Below, in pieces: positions 46,801 to 57,800 of a stretch of 64,000 nt of DNA (positions are counted from its first letter, which is position 1; the number at the start of each line of letters is the position of its first letter). The translations under genes and the position numbers were made by a program. The stretch is from Plasmopara viticola (lineage: Eukaryota > Oomycota > Peronosporomycetes > Peronosporales > Peronosporaceae). The stretch is taken from contig MBPM02000065.1 in the NCBI GenBank assembly GCA_001695595.3, positions 1 through 64,000 on the forward strand, read 5' to 3'. A model generated the notes under the pieces. The model did no database searches, was not told the DNA's origin, and saw only the letters and a program-made list of their open reading frames with translations.

Positions 46801-49017
46801 TTGGGTGCTGGTTCTAACGATGGCGGCAGGCGAAATGCCAAAACACCTTTTAAAGCTTGCAGGTGGTAACATCGCTTCGTCTGCAAATACTTTCAGTACA
46901 TTAATACAAGCCTGGACAACTTATCTTGATCGACTCGCTGGCTGTGCGTTGAAGCATATATTGTGCGATCTGGCTGGCGATTTCTTTAGTCCGCCTTCGA
47001 GCGCGCCATCTCTTTCAAGTCCAGGGCCCGCTTCACCTGGCTCACTTAAAGGGTTGGCTTCACCAAGTCGAAGTACTGTTACGGGTAGTCCTCGTGCCTT
47101 CTTCGTGGAAACTCCTAAATCTCCTTCACATCGCATAAACGGAGGGCAGCTTTTGAAATGTGAATGCGAGTGCTGTCCGTGGCTCCTCCTGGTGGAGCTA
47201 TTTACCGACAAGCACGAGCTTTTGCACCGCCTTAATGCTCAATTAATGTCCTGCAGTGAAAAAATAGATGAGAAAGTGCGATGGGGACGGCTACCAGAGC
47301 CCGCGGCACGGAAAGTCGCCCTAACACGGTCACAAAAGTTACTTTTGTCGTCTGGTGCTGATGACACACCTACATTTTTACGTGCTGCCAAGATTGCAGA
47401 CCAACTCAAGCGGCGTACGATGTCGATGCCTAAGGCAGCTGCTGTACACATTCAGTGTGTGTATAGCAGCGAGAATACCATAAAAGCTATATGCTTCAAT
47501 CAAGCAGTCTGCGACGACGTCGGAGTCAGCGTTTGCAGTAACAACGGTATACTTCGCGCAAGCTGTGTCAATTACGCTGATGGCTGTCGTTTACAGTTTA
47601 AGGGCATGTACACGCCGCCGCAAAGCGCGTTTATTTCGTCGGAATCTGTGCAAATTTCCCCAATCAAAAGGTCACAGCCGGCTGCAATGCAAAGCGAGAA
47701 CCCATCTCCTTTAAGCAATCTGACTAATCGCAGCCCTCCGTCACCGCTTCGGAATTCAGCTCATCTACTTGCGTCCGCGTCGGAGCCAACTTTCAAGCCC
47801 ACTGCAGTGGCTTCGCACCCATTTCTGCCGCTCTTTGTATCAGGAAATCGAAAGGGTCGCGTGCATTTGTGGTCTTATGATCGTCTTAGTGCAGTTTGCG
47901 CGTTTCAAGCAAACAATGTCGTGGCGGTTGGTACCACCCTTGCTTGCTGCGTGAATCAAAGTTGCTTACGTCTTTACCTTGCCTCCTATAGCCGTATCCA
48001 GCAAGTCCATCTATGTTGCCCAGTTGGCGAAGTATCAAGGCACTTCAATTTGACAATCTTGGTCAGCAGGTACAGCACCCAGCAGCCTTATATCGTAGAT
48101 TTGATAAGTAACGAACACCATTGTATGTTCAGCTTGGCGCTGTGGATGCCATGGGACATTTGTTCATGTGGAAGTTTTCCGAATTAGATCAAGCTCCTAG
48201 TTATTACGAGATTGAGGTCAGTGGCACGACGAGAACACATAATCCGAATGATCGTCTGTACTCATATTTGTTGTATTTTAGTGTCACGACAAGGGCGCCA
48301 AGGGACTTGTCTTTTTGAACTCGAGTAGTAGTCTGGCTACAGTCGGAACATCATCCAAGTATGGCTTAATGTTGTACTTTGGCCTTCTCGTGAAGCTAAC
48401 GGCGATACTCTATGGTGTATTCACAGAAAGAGAAGTGTGTGCGTGTGGGACACGCTCTTACCGATTTCAAAAGCTCTAATTGCCGCCCCAGAGTGTCACC
48501 CGGCGGGAGCGACCGCGATCGAGTTTTCACCGACCCATCAATTGCTCATTACGGGCGGCGCCGGTGGCGCGTTAAACATATTCGATATGAGGCAGCGTCG
48601 TGTTTTGCATGCGGTTTCGAACGCCCACGAGACACCGATTAAAACGATCGTGCTACACCCAAGCGGCGACTGTGTACTATCGGGGTCTGCTGGGGGCGAC
48701 GTCAAAATCTGGTCTTTGCCACTATTTCGAGAAATCGCCTTCCTTAGCAAGGTCCACGTTAAGCCCTCGTTTTTGGGCGATGCTGCTACGAACTTTCTTG
48801 GTGACGCTGCGTCGAACGTGGCAATCAACGTGGTATGTGCTTTGCAATTGTTGGTATTCCTCTTGTGTTTAAAGATCTCTCTTTTTTTCTCAAGTAGACA
48901 AACTCCTCGTGGGGCGTGACTGATGCCGTGGCGACAAAAGAAGCGTTTTTCACTAGTGGTACGGATGGCTCGATCCAGCGGCTTCAAGTACCGTCGTTGG
49001 GGACCCGCCTCTATTAG
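40888..49017 (+). CDS. DMXL/rabconnectin-3 (Rav1), V-ATPase assembly factor
   Basis: Rav1/DmX-like proteins assemble the V1 and V0 sectors of the vacuolar ATPase. Eight exons join in phase: 40888-42290, 42408-42469, 42531-47926, 48040-48069, 48133-48216, 48282-48358, 48427-48832 and 48898-49017. They give 2525 residues; human DMXL2 has 3036 and yeast Rav1 1357. The N-terminus is a WD-type propeller (VKVWNLEK, VSIWREN). The middle has the Rav1 C-domain signature: RLPFWLKSSAKLIQFAEK, ANRDPFAVAVLYVLLGK, NNFADLRWKNAAIKNAYVLK and YELSAAFFLLGSKVIEAV. The C-terminus is a second propeller that appears only when exons 4-8 are joined, with VCVWDTLL, QLLITGGAGG, LNIFDMRQRR and FFTSGTDGSIQRL. The exon 4 acceptor (48039) is less certain than the others. 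It ends 88 bp before DNAI1. Confidence 0.92.
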
Positions 49018-49105
49018 TATCAATTGATTATTCTTTTTGAAGGGTCTCATGGTAAGAGGCGCGATCCTTGGATCGCGAACAGACACAAACCATTTACACG
49101 CCGAG

Positions 49106-51429
49106 ATGGGACCGAAGAAGACACAGACAGTCCCGTCTGGACGAAAGAAGGTAAGGGATCACTCGAAAGGCCATACGATATCCAGTGGGGATGGTCACGA
49201 CAAAGAATCGCGGGGTGGCATGACGGGACATGGTATGGGTGCAGGAGGGGTTGGTAACGGATCGACAGACGGTTCTATTGGAGGAAGTGGACACGATAAT
49301 GAAGAGTTAGATGCGTATCACGAACCAGTGAGATGCCGTTGTACATGAGTCAAGTGTTTTATTGTGTGACGAACCTGACGCCTTGTGTTTTCACAGGTAA
49401 AGAGAATAGTAATACCCGACAACCAATTGAAGCTGTCACCCCAAGAATTGAACGAGGAATTCTCACAGCGAACGATCCGAATGTGCCAACGAATATCACG
49501 AAGTACAATTACAAGGAGCGAACGTACAAGGTTGACCCACCTGGGTCTGGAGATCATTTATACGTGCACTTATGCTACGACGGTAGTATGATTCATAAAG
49601 AGTCTGAGGACGCCAAGACTCAAGCGGCTTTTGACCAAAAGCTTGCTGAGGAGGAAAAGGAAGCGCGTGAGCTGGGTATCAAACAGGCAAGAGAAGAAGC
49701 AGAGGTAAAAGGAGAAAAGATTGACGTTGCTGCTTTACACTTTGAGTCAGGAAAAAATCAATTCAATTACAGCGAGCGTGCGGCGCAGACATACAATATT
49801 CCGTTGCGCAAACGTGCTGTTGAGACTGAGCCGCCGCCCGTCGTGAGCTTTATGGCCACTGTCACACAATGGGAGATTTATGACACATTTATGGAGGCTT
49901 ACGAGCAGCACCAGCGCGAACAATTTCAGCTTCAAAAGGTGGTACAAAAGAAGGATAAGGACGAAAAAGATGGTGCAGGTGCGACTGCAGGAGGAGCTGA
50001 GCTATTGGCAGCAATTCCCGCAGTATCAGCTGAAGCAACTAATACAAGTTATGGGGCCAAAGGGAAAAGTGATGACATGGTGCACTCAGCAGCGATGAAA
50101 AAAACTTTACGCATTATTGAGCGCATGGTAAACCAGAATGCCGACGATGAGATTTTTAATGACTACAAGTATTGGGAGGATGCAAGTGACCAGTTTCGCG
50201 AAGGGGAGGGTTCGTTGTTGCCGTTATGGCGATTTTCGAGCGACCGAGCCAAAAAGAAACAAGTGACAGCCGTGTGCTGGAACCCACGCTTTGGCGATCT
50301 TTTTGCTGTCGGCTATGGCTCATATGATTTTCTCAAGCAAGGCAGTGGGGTCATTTGCTGTTTCTCCCTTAAAAACGCGTCTCACCCTGAATTTACTTTT
50401 ATAACGGAGTCAGGAGTAATGTGTCTCGACTTTCACCCTCAAAACGCTGCCTTGCTTGCTGTGGGGTGTTACGATGGCACTGTACTTGTGTACGATGTAC
50501 GCAGTAAGACAACCCGGCCGATTTACACGGCAACCATCAAGACAGGTAAACACACGGACCCTGTATGGCAAGTGTATTGGCAGGAGGAGGATCTTGCCAA
50601 AGAGCTTAACTTCTATTCGATTTCATCGGATGGACGAGTTGCCAATTGGATATTGAGCAAAAATGAGTTGAAGATGGAGCCTGTGATGCAGCTCAAGCTG
50701 GTGGCTGCAGCGAAAGATGATCTGGAAGAGGCGTCATTATCTGGACTTGCTGGTGGATGCTGCTTTGACTTTAACCGTTTTAGTGAGCACCTTTTCATTG
50801 TTGGCACGGAGGAAGGCAAACTTCACAAGTGCTCAAAAGCTTACTCAGGACAGTACCTCGAGACGTACACTGGTCACCACATGGCAGTATACGCTGTACG
50901 TTGGAATCCTTTCCACGAGCGAGCATTTCTGTCCTGTAGCGCCGATTGGACTGTAAAGCTATGGGATCACAGTCTGCCCGAGCCAATCATGTCTTTTGAC
51001 TTGGGCAATGCTGTTGGTGACGTCGCGTGGGCACCGTACTCGTCTACTGTGTTCGCCGCTGTTACTAGCGATGGAAAAGTTCATGTGTTTGACCTATCGG
51101 AGAATAAGAATGAGCCTTTGTGTGAGCAAAAGGTTGTAAAGCGTGCAAAGCTCACACACTTGGCTTTTAACTCGCAGGACCCAATTGTACTTGTTGGGGA
51201 CGACCGGGGCGGTGTAAATTCCTTAAAGCTCTCGCCTAATTTGCGCAAAATCGTTGGTTCTGGCGAAGAAGACGCTATATCTGGTGGTACTGGTGCGTCT
51301 AACGTAAGCGGAGATATGGGCATAATTAGTTCGGCAACTGAGTTCCGAAATGTGAAGGCGCGATTTACAAAAGAGTTTGAGAAGATCGACAAGTTGTTAA
51401 GCGTAAATGACAACAAAGTAGAGCAGTGA
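49106..51429 (+). CDS. axonemal dynein intermediate chain 1 (DNAI1/IC78)
   Basis: DNAI1 is an outer-arm dynein intermediate chain needed for flagellar beating. Exon 1 is 49106-49327; after a 69-nt intron (GTGAGA..TCACAG), exon 2 runs 49397-51429. About 751 residues are predicted (human 699). Matches are PDNQLKLSPQELNEE, LTANDPNVPTNITKYNYKER, the lysine/glutamate-rich linker, and WD repeats with LLAVGCYDGTVLVYDVR, VWQVYWQ, VRWNPFHERAFLSCSADWT, VKLWDHS and DVAWAPYSSTVFAAVTSDG. The frame changes once at about 49456-49463. Restoring one A in the GAGGAATTC context gives EEILTAND, the expected join, so one base is probably missing. Its presence suggests a flagellated zoospore stage. It lies downstream of DMXL in the same direction with only 88 bp between coding regions. 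Confidence 0.92.
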
Positions 51430-51601
51430 GGAAATGTGCGAACATTCTTTTGATGGCCTTATGAGCCTATGTGGGTGCAGCGCCTTAAATACATGGCTTG
51501 ATCAATCGGTGTTGTTTCTCCTTGGCGCTATCGATTACTTTTCTATCTGTGCTACTCTTCCTTTAACATTGTTAAAAATGTTTACGTTGTTTCAGTAAAG
51601 C

Positions 51602-53257
51602 TCAAATACCATGATGCTTAAAGCGCATATACGCATGATCGTCCCCCGTTCGATCACGGACACAACGGTTTAGTCTCGGAACATGTAGGTTCAGCACATC
51701 GTCCAAAAATGTCTTGTGCAACGTGTCGATGTCAGAAAACTTTTCGAGTGGTGTGGATGATAAAGCGAGTTCAAGACCAGGCTGAACAGCATTCCATTGC
51801 GTCATAATCTCGTTGTGTAAACGGTCGGATTTGCACAGGAATGGACGATACACCCGGTAAAACATAAGCGGCAACCATCTTAGCACACTCTCCCGCTTAT
51901 ACTTTAAGTTAATCATCGATGCCTTCCATAGCGCAAGGTTCGAGACGCACGACGAAAAAACAATCTTACATAAAGTGCTTAATTTGAACAGAGACTGGGA
52001 GCGCGCAACTTGTCTGGACCAATTCTTTTCCCAGGACGAACTGCTGGCACCAGAGGACTTGATGGAGGTCGTATCTGAAGATGCTGCTGGTGGTGCGGAC
52101 GAAGACGATGGAGACGCTCGCAGCGTCGTTGTCTCAACTGACAAGGAGTTCATAGGAGCTCTTGCGCCCACAGTGCGAATTAAATAAATTGCTACGATGC
52201 CTACACCCACCACGAGACCCATAACCTGCGCACGCTTCCAAAAAGTACACAGGTCCTGATACTCTTTCTTGCAAGCTTCAACCAAAGTCATGTGCATTTT
52301 TAGCCTCAATGCCGTAACTTCAAGTACATTGAGAATATTGTCCGTGGCACGGTCAGGTGCTCGCTTCACCTCACGAATCACTTCCCCACGGATCCCATCA
52401 AACTCATGCTCCAGCATCTTGGGCACATTGCAGAGCAACTGCCCACTTTCTTGCGTTGACCCAGCATCCCGCTTCTCCTGTGGAACATACATGGTGTAAA
52501 TGAATGGCAAGTCTTTGCGTCCAATGACCTTGCTCAAATTCCAGCACAGCGCTCCGTACGCGCGCGCAAAGTCATGTACAGTCTGAAAGTCGTCTACCTT
52601 GTTGAGAATCAGCAAGACCTTGCTGCTCATACCTTGCAGCGACTTGGTCAGTACGTCAAGTGTCTCAAACGTTGTACCAGGTTTGTCGGGGTCAAACATG
52701 ACGAGGATCACGTCAGCACGGTCCGCGAACCACTGCACTACTCGTTTAAAGTCGTAACCTCGGTCTTTATCCGTGCGGTCCAAGGACGTGCCGGGCGGGT
52801 CGATCATGCCTGGTGAGTCTACTATCATGAGTCCACTCTCATCCAAAAGCTCGCTACCAGCCACTACCTTTAGTTCTACCTGAGACACGAACTCGCGGCC
52901 GAAAAGCCGCTCCACATCTCCGAAGCCAAATTGTGCATGCCTAACTAGTACTGCACCATCAAGACACTCGTCTCTTGCACCACCTACCAGTACTGTGAAT
53001 GTACAGTCTGTCGGCGCACGTCCAGTCTTTTGCACGTTCTGGCCCACCATGTAGTTGATAAAGGTGCTTTTCCCCGATGAATGATTGCCCAGCACCAGCA
53101 CCATGGGCACATTTACGGGTGCAAAGGACGGATAGCGCATCTGTGCGCGAAGTATCTCCAATCGGGAATAGAGGGACCCGACATCACTTTGAATCATGCG
53201 ATTCACATCTCCTGATATGCGAACTTCGCGCTCTGTTGCGCTACTTGAGCCCGCCAT
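51602..53257 (-). CDS. EHD/dynamin-like membrane GTPase
   Basis: This 551-residue single-exon protein has a dynamin-superfamily GTPase domain close to EHD proteins: P-loop GNHSSGKS at residues 57-64, G2 threonines near TDCTFT, G3 DSPG at 147-150 and G4 NKVD at 219-222. The stretch RGYDFKRVVQWFADRADVI and ARAYGALCWNLSKVI is typical of EHD ATPases/GTPases, which remodel endosomal membranes. Unlike classical EHDs it has no C-terminal EF-hand. A hydrophobic segment (about 345-361, VMGLVVGVGIVAIYLI) could be a transmembrane anchor, followed by a serine-rich linker and a divergent C-terminal part. Similar membrane-anchored relatives exist outside the EHD core. Nucleotide preference is not predictable here. 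It is tail-to-tail with DNAI1. Confidence 0.85.
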   Translation of the reverse strand: MAGSSSATEREVRISGDVNRMIQSDVGSLYSRLEILRAQMRYPSFAPVNVPMVLVLGNHSSGKSTFINYMVGQNVQKTGRAPTDCTFTVLVGGARDECLDGAVLVRHAQFGFGDVERLFGREFVSQVELKVVAGSELLDESGLMIVDSPGMIDPPGTSLDRTDKDRGYDFKRVVQWFADRADVILVMFDPDKPGTTFETLDVLTKSLQGMSSKVLLILNKVDDFQTVHDFARAYGALCWNLSKVIGRKDLPFIYTMYVPQEKRDAGSTQESGQLLCNVPKMLEHEFDGIRGEVIREVKRAPDRATDNILNVLEVTALRLKMHMTLVEACKKEYQDLCTFWKRAQVMGLVVGVGIVAIYLIRTVGARAPMNSLSVETTTLRASPSSSSAPPAASSDTTSIKSSGASSSSWEKNWSRQVARSQSLFKLSTLCKIVFSSCVSNLALWKASMINLKYKRESVLRWLPLMFYRVYRPFLCKSDRLHNEIMTQWNAVQPGLELALSSTPLEKFSDIDTLHKTFLDDVLNLHVPRLNRCVRDRTGDDHAYMRFKHHGI

Positions 53258-53430
53258 GATGTCTGGTGATAAAATTTAGTCAAATAGGGAAATATTAGGG
53301 CCAATGATAAAAAAATTACGAAATCGTAATATTTACACCTCTCTACCAAAGAATATTCCCCAATGAAAAAATTCTAAATATTTTCTTTTGGAGGGCTGGT
53401 CAACGAAAAGAGGGGGCTGATTAGCGGCTT

Positions 53431-54156
53431 TGACAATGTGGTAAGTAGCAAGTTTGCAAGCATTGGCATTTTTTGCGCGAATCATCCCAAAATTTAAGTG
53501 ACAATTTACTTACTCGATTTAGATTAACCAAAAGGATTGCCAATTATTACGAAGAAAAGAGGACGACCAAAGAAAGAACGACGAAAAGATTATCGAAATT
53601 TTTGGGTGTCAACCTTACGGTTTTTCAAATACCGCTTCTCAAAGTGTGACGATTTTCGAGCGCCTTAAGAATATCTTTTAATATATCTATGTACAGATTC
53701 GCAGTTCCTCTAGCAATAATGCCGAGCTTTAATCAGCGATTTTGTCGCTGCTTGGATGTCTCTCACTATGCATAATCGGCTTGGAAAGAGGAAATAGCCT
53801 TCCGGGTATCAGAAATTTTTCTGGATATGTACTGAGAGAAAGTCAGACATAAGATTAAAGCTCGGCTTATTAAGCAGCCCGTCACACGACTGCGCTTTGT
53901 GAGCTCTACTTTCTTCTTCTTCTTGAGGCGCTCGAAATTGTCGCATCCAAAAGAAGCGGTATTTGATTTAACCGTAAGGTTGTTTTTAAGTAATTTCGAA
54001 AATCTTTTCGTCGTTCTTTCTTTGGTCGTCCTCTTTTCTTCGTAATAATTGGCAATCCTTCGATACGATCCAGTCGAACAGTTGGTAAATCAAAATCGAG
54101 TCCAAGTCCAGCGCTGTATGCCAATGCTTGCAAACTTGCTACTTACCACATTGTCA
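53431..54156. repeat. large interrupted inverted repeat with AT-hook coding arms
   Basis: Outer arms 53431-53469 and 54118-54156 are perfect 39-bp reverse complements. Inner arms 53534-53591 and 54001-54058 are perfect for 58 bp and continue imperfectly to about 53670 and 53918. A third small pair, GCCGAGCTTTAATC at 53721-53734 and its complement at 53853-53866, lies in the loop. Between the two perfect blocks the arms differ. Both arms encode a peptide with an AT-hook (KKRGRPKKER); the right arm does so on the minus strand in a 75-codon frame (54133-53906). This is consistent with two inverted copies of one element or with a foldback transposon. Confidence 0.85.
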
Positions 54157-54427
54157 CCAGTCATTTTGTATCCTACAATAACCTTATTGTTTAAATCACG
54201 ATGGGGTCTCCTAAATGCAGTACCCCTAAGCTATAATAATGATCTATGATTGGCTGGAGAGAACAGCGTTGAATCTAAATGTTCGTAGAGTATAGAGCAT
54301 TCGCAATGCAAAAAACTTGCATTTGCACGTATGGAAGCTGATAAAGTGATAATGTTCGCCATTACTTTTACAATATTACGATTGGCATAAAGAGCAAATA
54401 AGTACTAGGAGACCAAGCAGAGTGTTC

Positions 54428-54808
54428 TCAATCATCGACAGTGCTCAGAACATCAAGGTTGATCTCTACATTGGCTGTGCGAGCCGCATCGGCGTCAACG
54501 TTGATATAGACAGGTTCATTGCATCGTCTTCTGTTGTGTCCTGTCTGTACAATTCTCTCATCGTATTTGTGGTCGAATGGATGCCTCAACCACCTCAAAC
54601 TATGATAAATTGCGCTGAGTCGATCTTGGGATACGTTTACGACCTCGTACGTTTGTGAAATTAAAAGAATTACATAATTAATCTCTGCTATTGCTGTGCA
54701 AGCCACATCGGAATTAACGTCGACACCAACAGGTTCATTGCACTTGCTGCAGCTTGGGATTTGGAATCCTCGCACACAAGCACTAAAGATATATAGCTTT
54801 GTTTTCAC
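54428..54808 (-). CDS. hypothetical small protein with duplicated 22-residue motif
   Basis: A 126-codon open frame contains two copies of a motif of the form CNEPVxxxVxxDxAxTAxxEIN. The copies begin at about residues 23 and 95, and each is preceded by a basic or polar residue pair. The N-terminus (MKTKLYIFSACVRGF) is mildly hydrophobic but not a clear signal peptide. I do not recognise the family. The repeats are also visible as DNA repeats at 54455-54523 and 54681-54743. It could be a fragment of a longer repetitive protein. There is no evidence for transcription. Confidence 0.35.
   Translation of the reverse strand: MKTKLYIFSACVRGFQIPSCSKCNEPVGVDVNSDVACTAIAEINYVILLISQTYEVVNVSQDRLSAIYHSLRWLRHPFDHKYDERIVQTGHNRRRCNEPVYINVDADAARTANVEINLDVLSTVDD
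54455..54743. repeat. pair of diverged direct repeats (~65 bp)
   Basis: 54455-54523 and 54681-54743 share a block ending in ACAGGTTCATTGCA and the phrase TGTGC(G/A)AGCC(G/A)CATCGG, separated by about 160 bp. Within them the changes mostly sit at third codon positions of the minus-strand frame, which hints at past protein-level selection. Confidence 0.7.
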
Positions 54809-57800
54809 CGTCTGATCGGTGTTAAATCTTCCTTGTTTCTTGCACGTACATATAAAGCCCTCATCCTGCGATTAGAGGTTACTGCCAACCTAGCCTCTTT
54901 TAACAACGCTTAAGATGTATCAACGACGGATTCTAGTTAAATCGTAGTCATAGGAATGATGATTGAGAACCGCTGCCCGGCCCCCCCTTTCACTATTATC
55001 GGTATGGGGTACTGCATCAGGTTGGCGGCTTCCATGATGAATAGGTGAAAGTTTGCAAAGCCTTTTTGCATTGAGAATGGCCTATATTTTACAGAACAAT
55101 CAAGTCTACGCTCCACCCATTCATAGAAATATTATAGCTTTGAGGCTCTGCATCAAGGAAAGGGGGGGGCTGTTAATTGAAAAGGGGGGCTTCCTTAAAT
55201 CATAAACTTATAAACTTATTTCTTTAAATTTGTTCTTACGTATCGGGCGAGTATAGCTCTAGTTCCTATATAAGTAGTTCCTATCGAGTAAGTTTCTTAA
55301 TTTTCCGTGTCGATTGTCAAAACGGATGATAAATTAGTTATGTATCATTTGAAAGGTGAGAAAAATTCAGTTTAAAAAAATAAAACTTATTTTTCTGCAA
55401 TGCTATCTTCAAGGTAAATTCTCTTGCACCTGGTCAATTACGTCACAGCATGGTACCTTACTACACTTATTGCTCTCGCAGTTGAGCAACCCTGAAGTCT
55501 TGCGGATTTCTTTTAAATTTGAGGAGGTAGCAGCATTTGTGGCTACATTTACTGCTGAGCAGCTAGAACGCTACATGCGCATTTGGTCTCTACGAGCAGA
55601 ACTTAATCTACAAAAATCGTAAATTTCAATGCTTTCGGCATTGGCTCCTGGGTATTCTAAGCCAGAACATTCGAGGCCTAGTTTTGAAAGGAAAAAGAAA
55701 ATCAAAACTTCGCTTCTCAATCAATGAGGTCGGCTGGACACAAAACCGGCTACGATATCAGACAAGTAGGAGCGCACAAGATCACGCTCTCATTTCTGGG
55801 TGATTAAGATGAACCGCTGTGCGCTCACTCGTTAAACAATATCGCCTGAGTATTTTTCTACCAAGGATTGCATGAAATATCTCTCACGAGCAACATTCCT
55901 TTTGCCGAGCTTTGGGCCCCGCCAACGCTCACGCTTGCAAGCAAAAGCATGTGGATGTTTACATGAGCATACAGGTTCAAGCAAAAAAAGTTGGTGGTCT
56001 CCAGAAAAGAATTGTCACTTCTTAGGCACTATGGCCCAGGAGTAGAAGACCTGCTTCAAACCAACTCTTTTGAGTGCATGCAGCGACGATGGACCAGATG
56101 ACCAGAATCCCTCATCATGTCAATTAGAGCCTTCAATTGGCTTGCTCTTCCGAAAATTGCAGACAAATCACCAATGTGTTGACGTCCAAGTAACAATTGT
56201 GGTGGGTCCACCGACTTAAGTTGTGTCAGGTGAATGAAGCACGGCCAAGAAACACAGCCTTAGCTGCCAATTGGGAGACAAACAATTCGTGCTTGCGCTG
56301 AAAGAGGCCAGCAAGGTGGATATCTTCTTGCAATAGGAATTCATACTGTAAACTTAGCCGCTGATGGAGCGTCAGCACTAGCAGAGGGCCTACTGGGTAC
56401 AGTCCAGTTGTCATGATGGGTATTTGACCGATACACACCACGAGAGCTCAACCACTCTCGAAAAGGGAATGGATCGCAGATTGTGCACGTAATGTACGAG
56501 GCTATACATAACCGCTTCGAGTATTGTTGGGCTTCGGCGCGTCGCGGTATTATGCGCGCCAGCAAGTTGTTGCAGTCATTGAGAGTATGTCAGTTGATGC
56601 CTTGCAAGAGTGTGACGAAGAAATCCAATTTGAGATTGACTGGCTAAAAATACGGTTTTAGGCGTCTTAAATTTAAAATATACATAGTTGTGAATTCTAA
56701 CTATTTTGACCACACGGTGTCGTCCTTGTCCTTACATGGACAACTATGTCTAAATCTCAAGGATGTCATGGCTAGGGGAAAAGTTAAAGAATGTGATCAA
56801 TTAACGGGGCGACGTCATAAGCACCGGCCTTCCGGTATTGCACAATATATCTTTGGTGAGTCATCTTGTGTCCCCTGCTGTACGCACGGCTTCTCCAAAA
56901 GGAAGCCTGCGGTTATGCGCCCGAAAAAAGTATAGGATATATTTAAGTGATAACAATTCTCCAAGGTTGACTTGACAGCGTCTTTTTGCACCTTTGCTTG
57001 CGGATAATTAAGCTCGACCATTACCACTGTTTACTAAAAGCGCCAAAGATAGTGGTCAAGAAAGCGTCGCGGGTGGGTCGCACATACTGCCAACGGTTCG
57101 CAAAGACTGACAGGGCGCAGAAATCTCAAATCTCGCACTCGTCACCGACTTTCTGTGTTCGAAAGCTGAGCAAAAAAGTGGCCGAATTTTCGTGCTTTAT
57201 ATAGGCTGAACAGTGCAACGGTACCTGCATGAACACCCACTTCAAGGAAGGATGTGCTACCTGTTAGCATGTCCTGTATACTCCACTGGATTATGTGCAT
57301 AATTACCATTAAGCTCGAATGAGGAAGGGTCAATACGCCTTGCGGTACCCTGTGGGACAACATGTGATGCCAACGGCGAATGAGCGCGTCGGCGAGGTCT
57401 ACGCATCTAGTCGCACACCTGCTTAAACGACTACGGGCTCTCGACTATTTGACAATAAAGCTCATAGCCGTTTTGAAGCGATAAGTCAGTGCTGAAGGCT
57501 CGTTGGCCCACCTTAGGTGAGGTTATGTGATCACAAAAACCAATAAACGCTACGCAAGGTTCATACTAGTTTTTTCGCAACCAAATATTTCAAACTTCTT
57601 AGCTGCTTTTAAAGTAGCTACGGGGTTCGCGCGGATTTCGAGAGTGCGAAAGTAGTTGAGACCTCGTCACGTACAGATATCAAAACGAAGCTGCCCGTTT
57701 CAGCCAACAGTTTGTTCAAGTACAATGCTGCATTGCTAGTATCGCAAGCCTTTGCCCGATTCCAAGCCAGCACCATGAAAATGTTGGTAGCATCAAGAAA

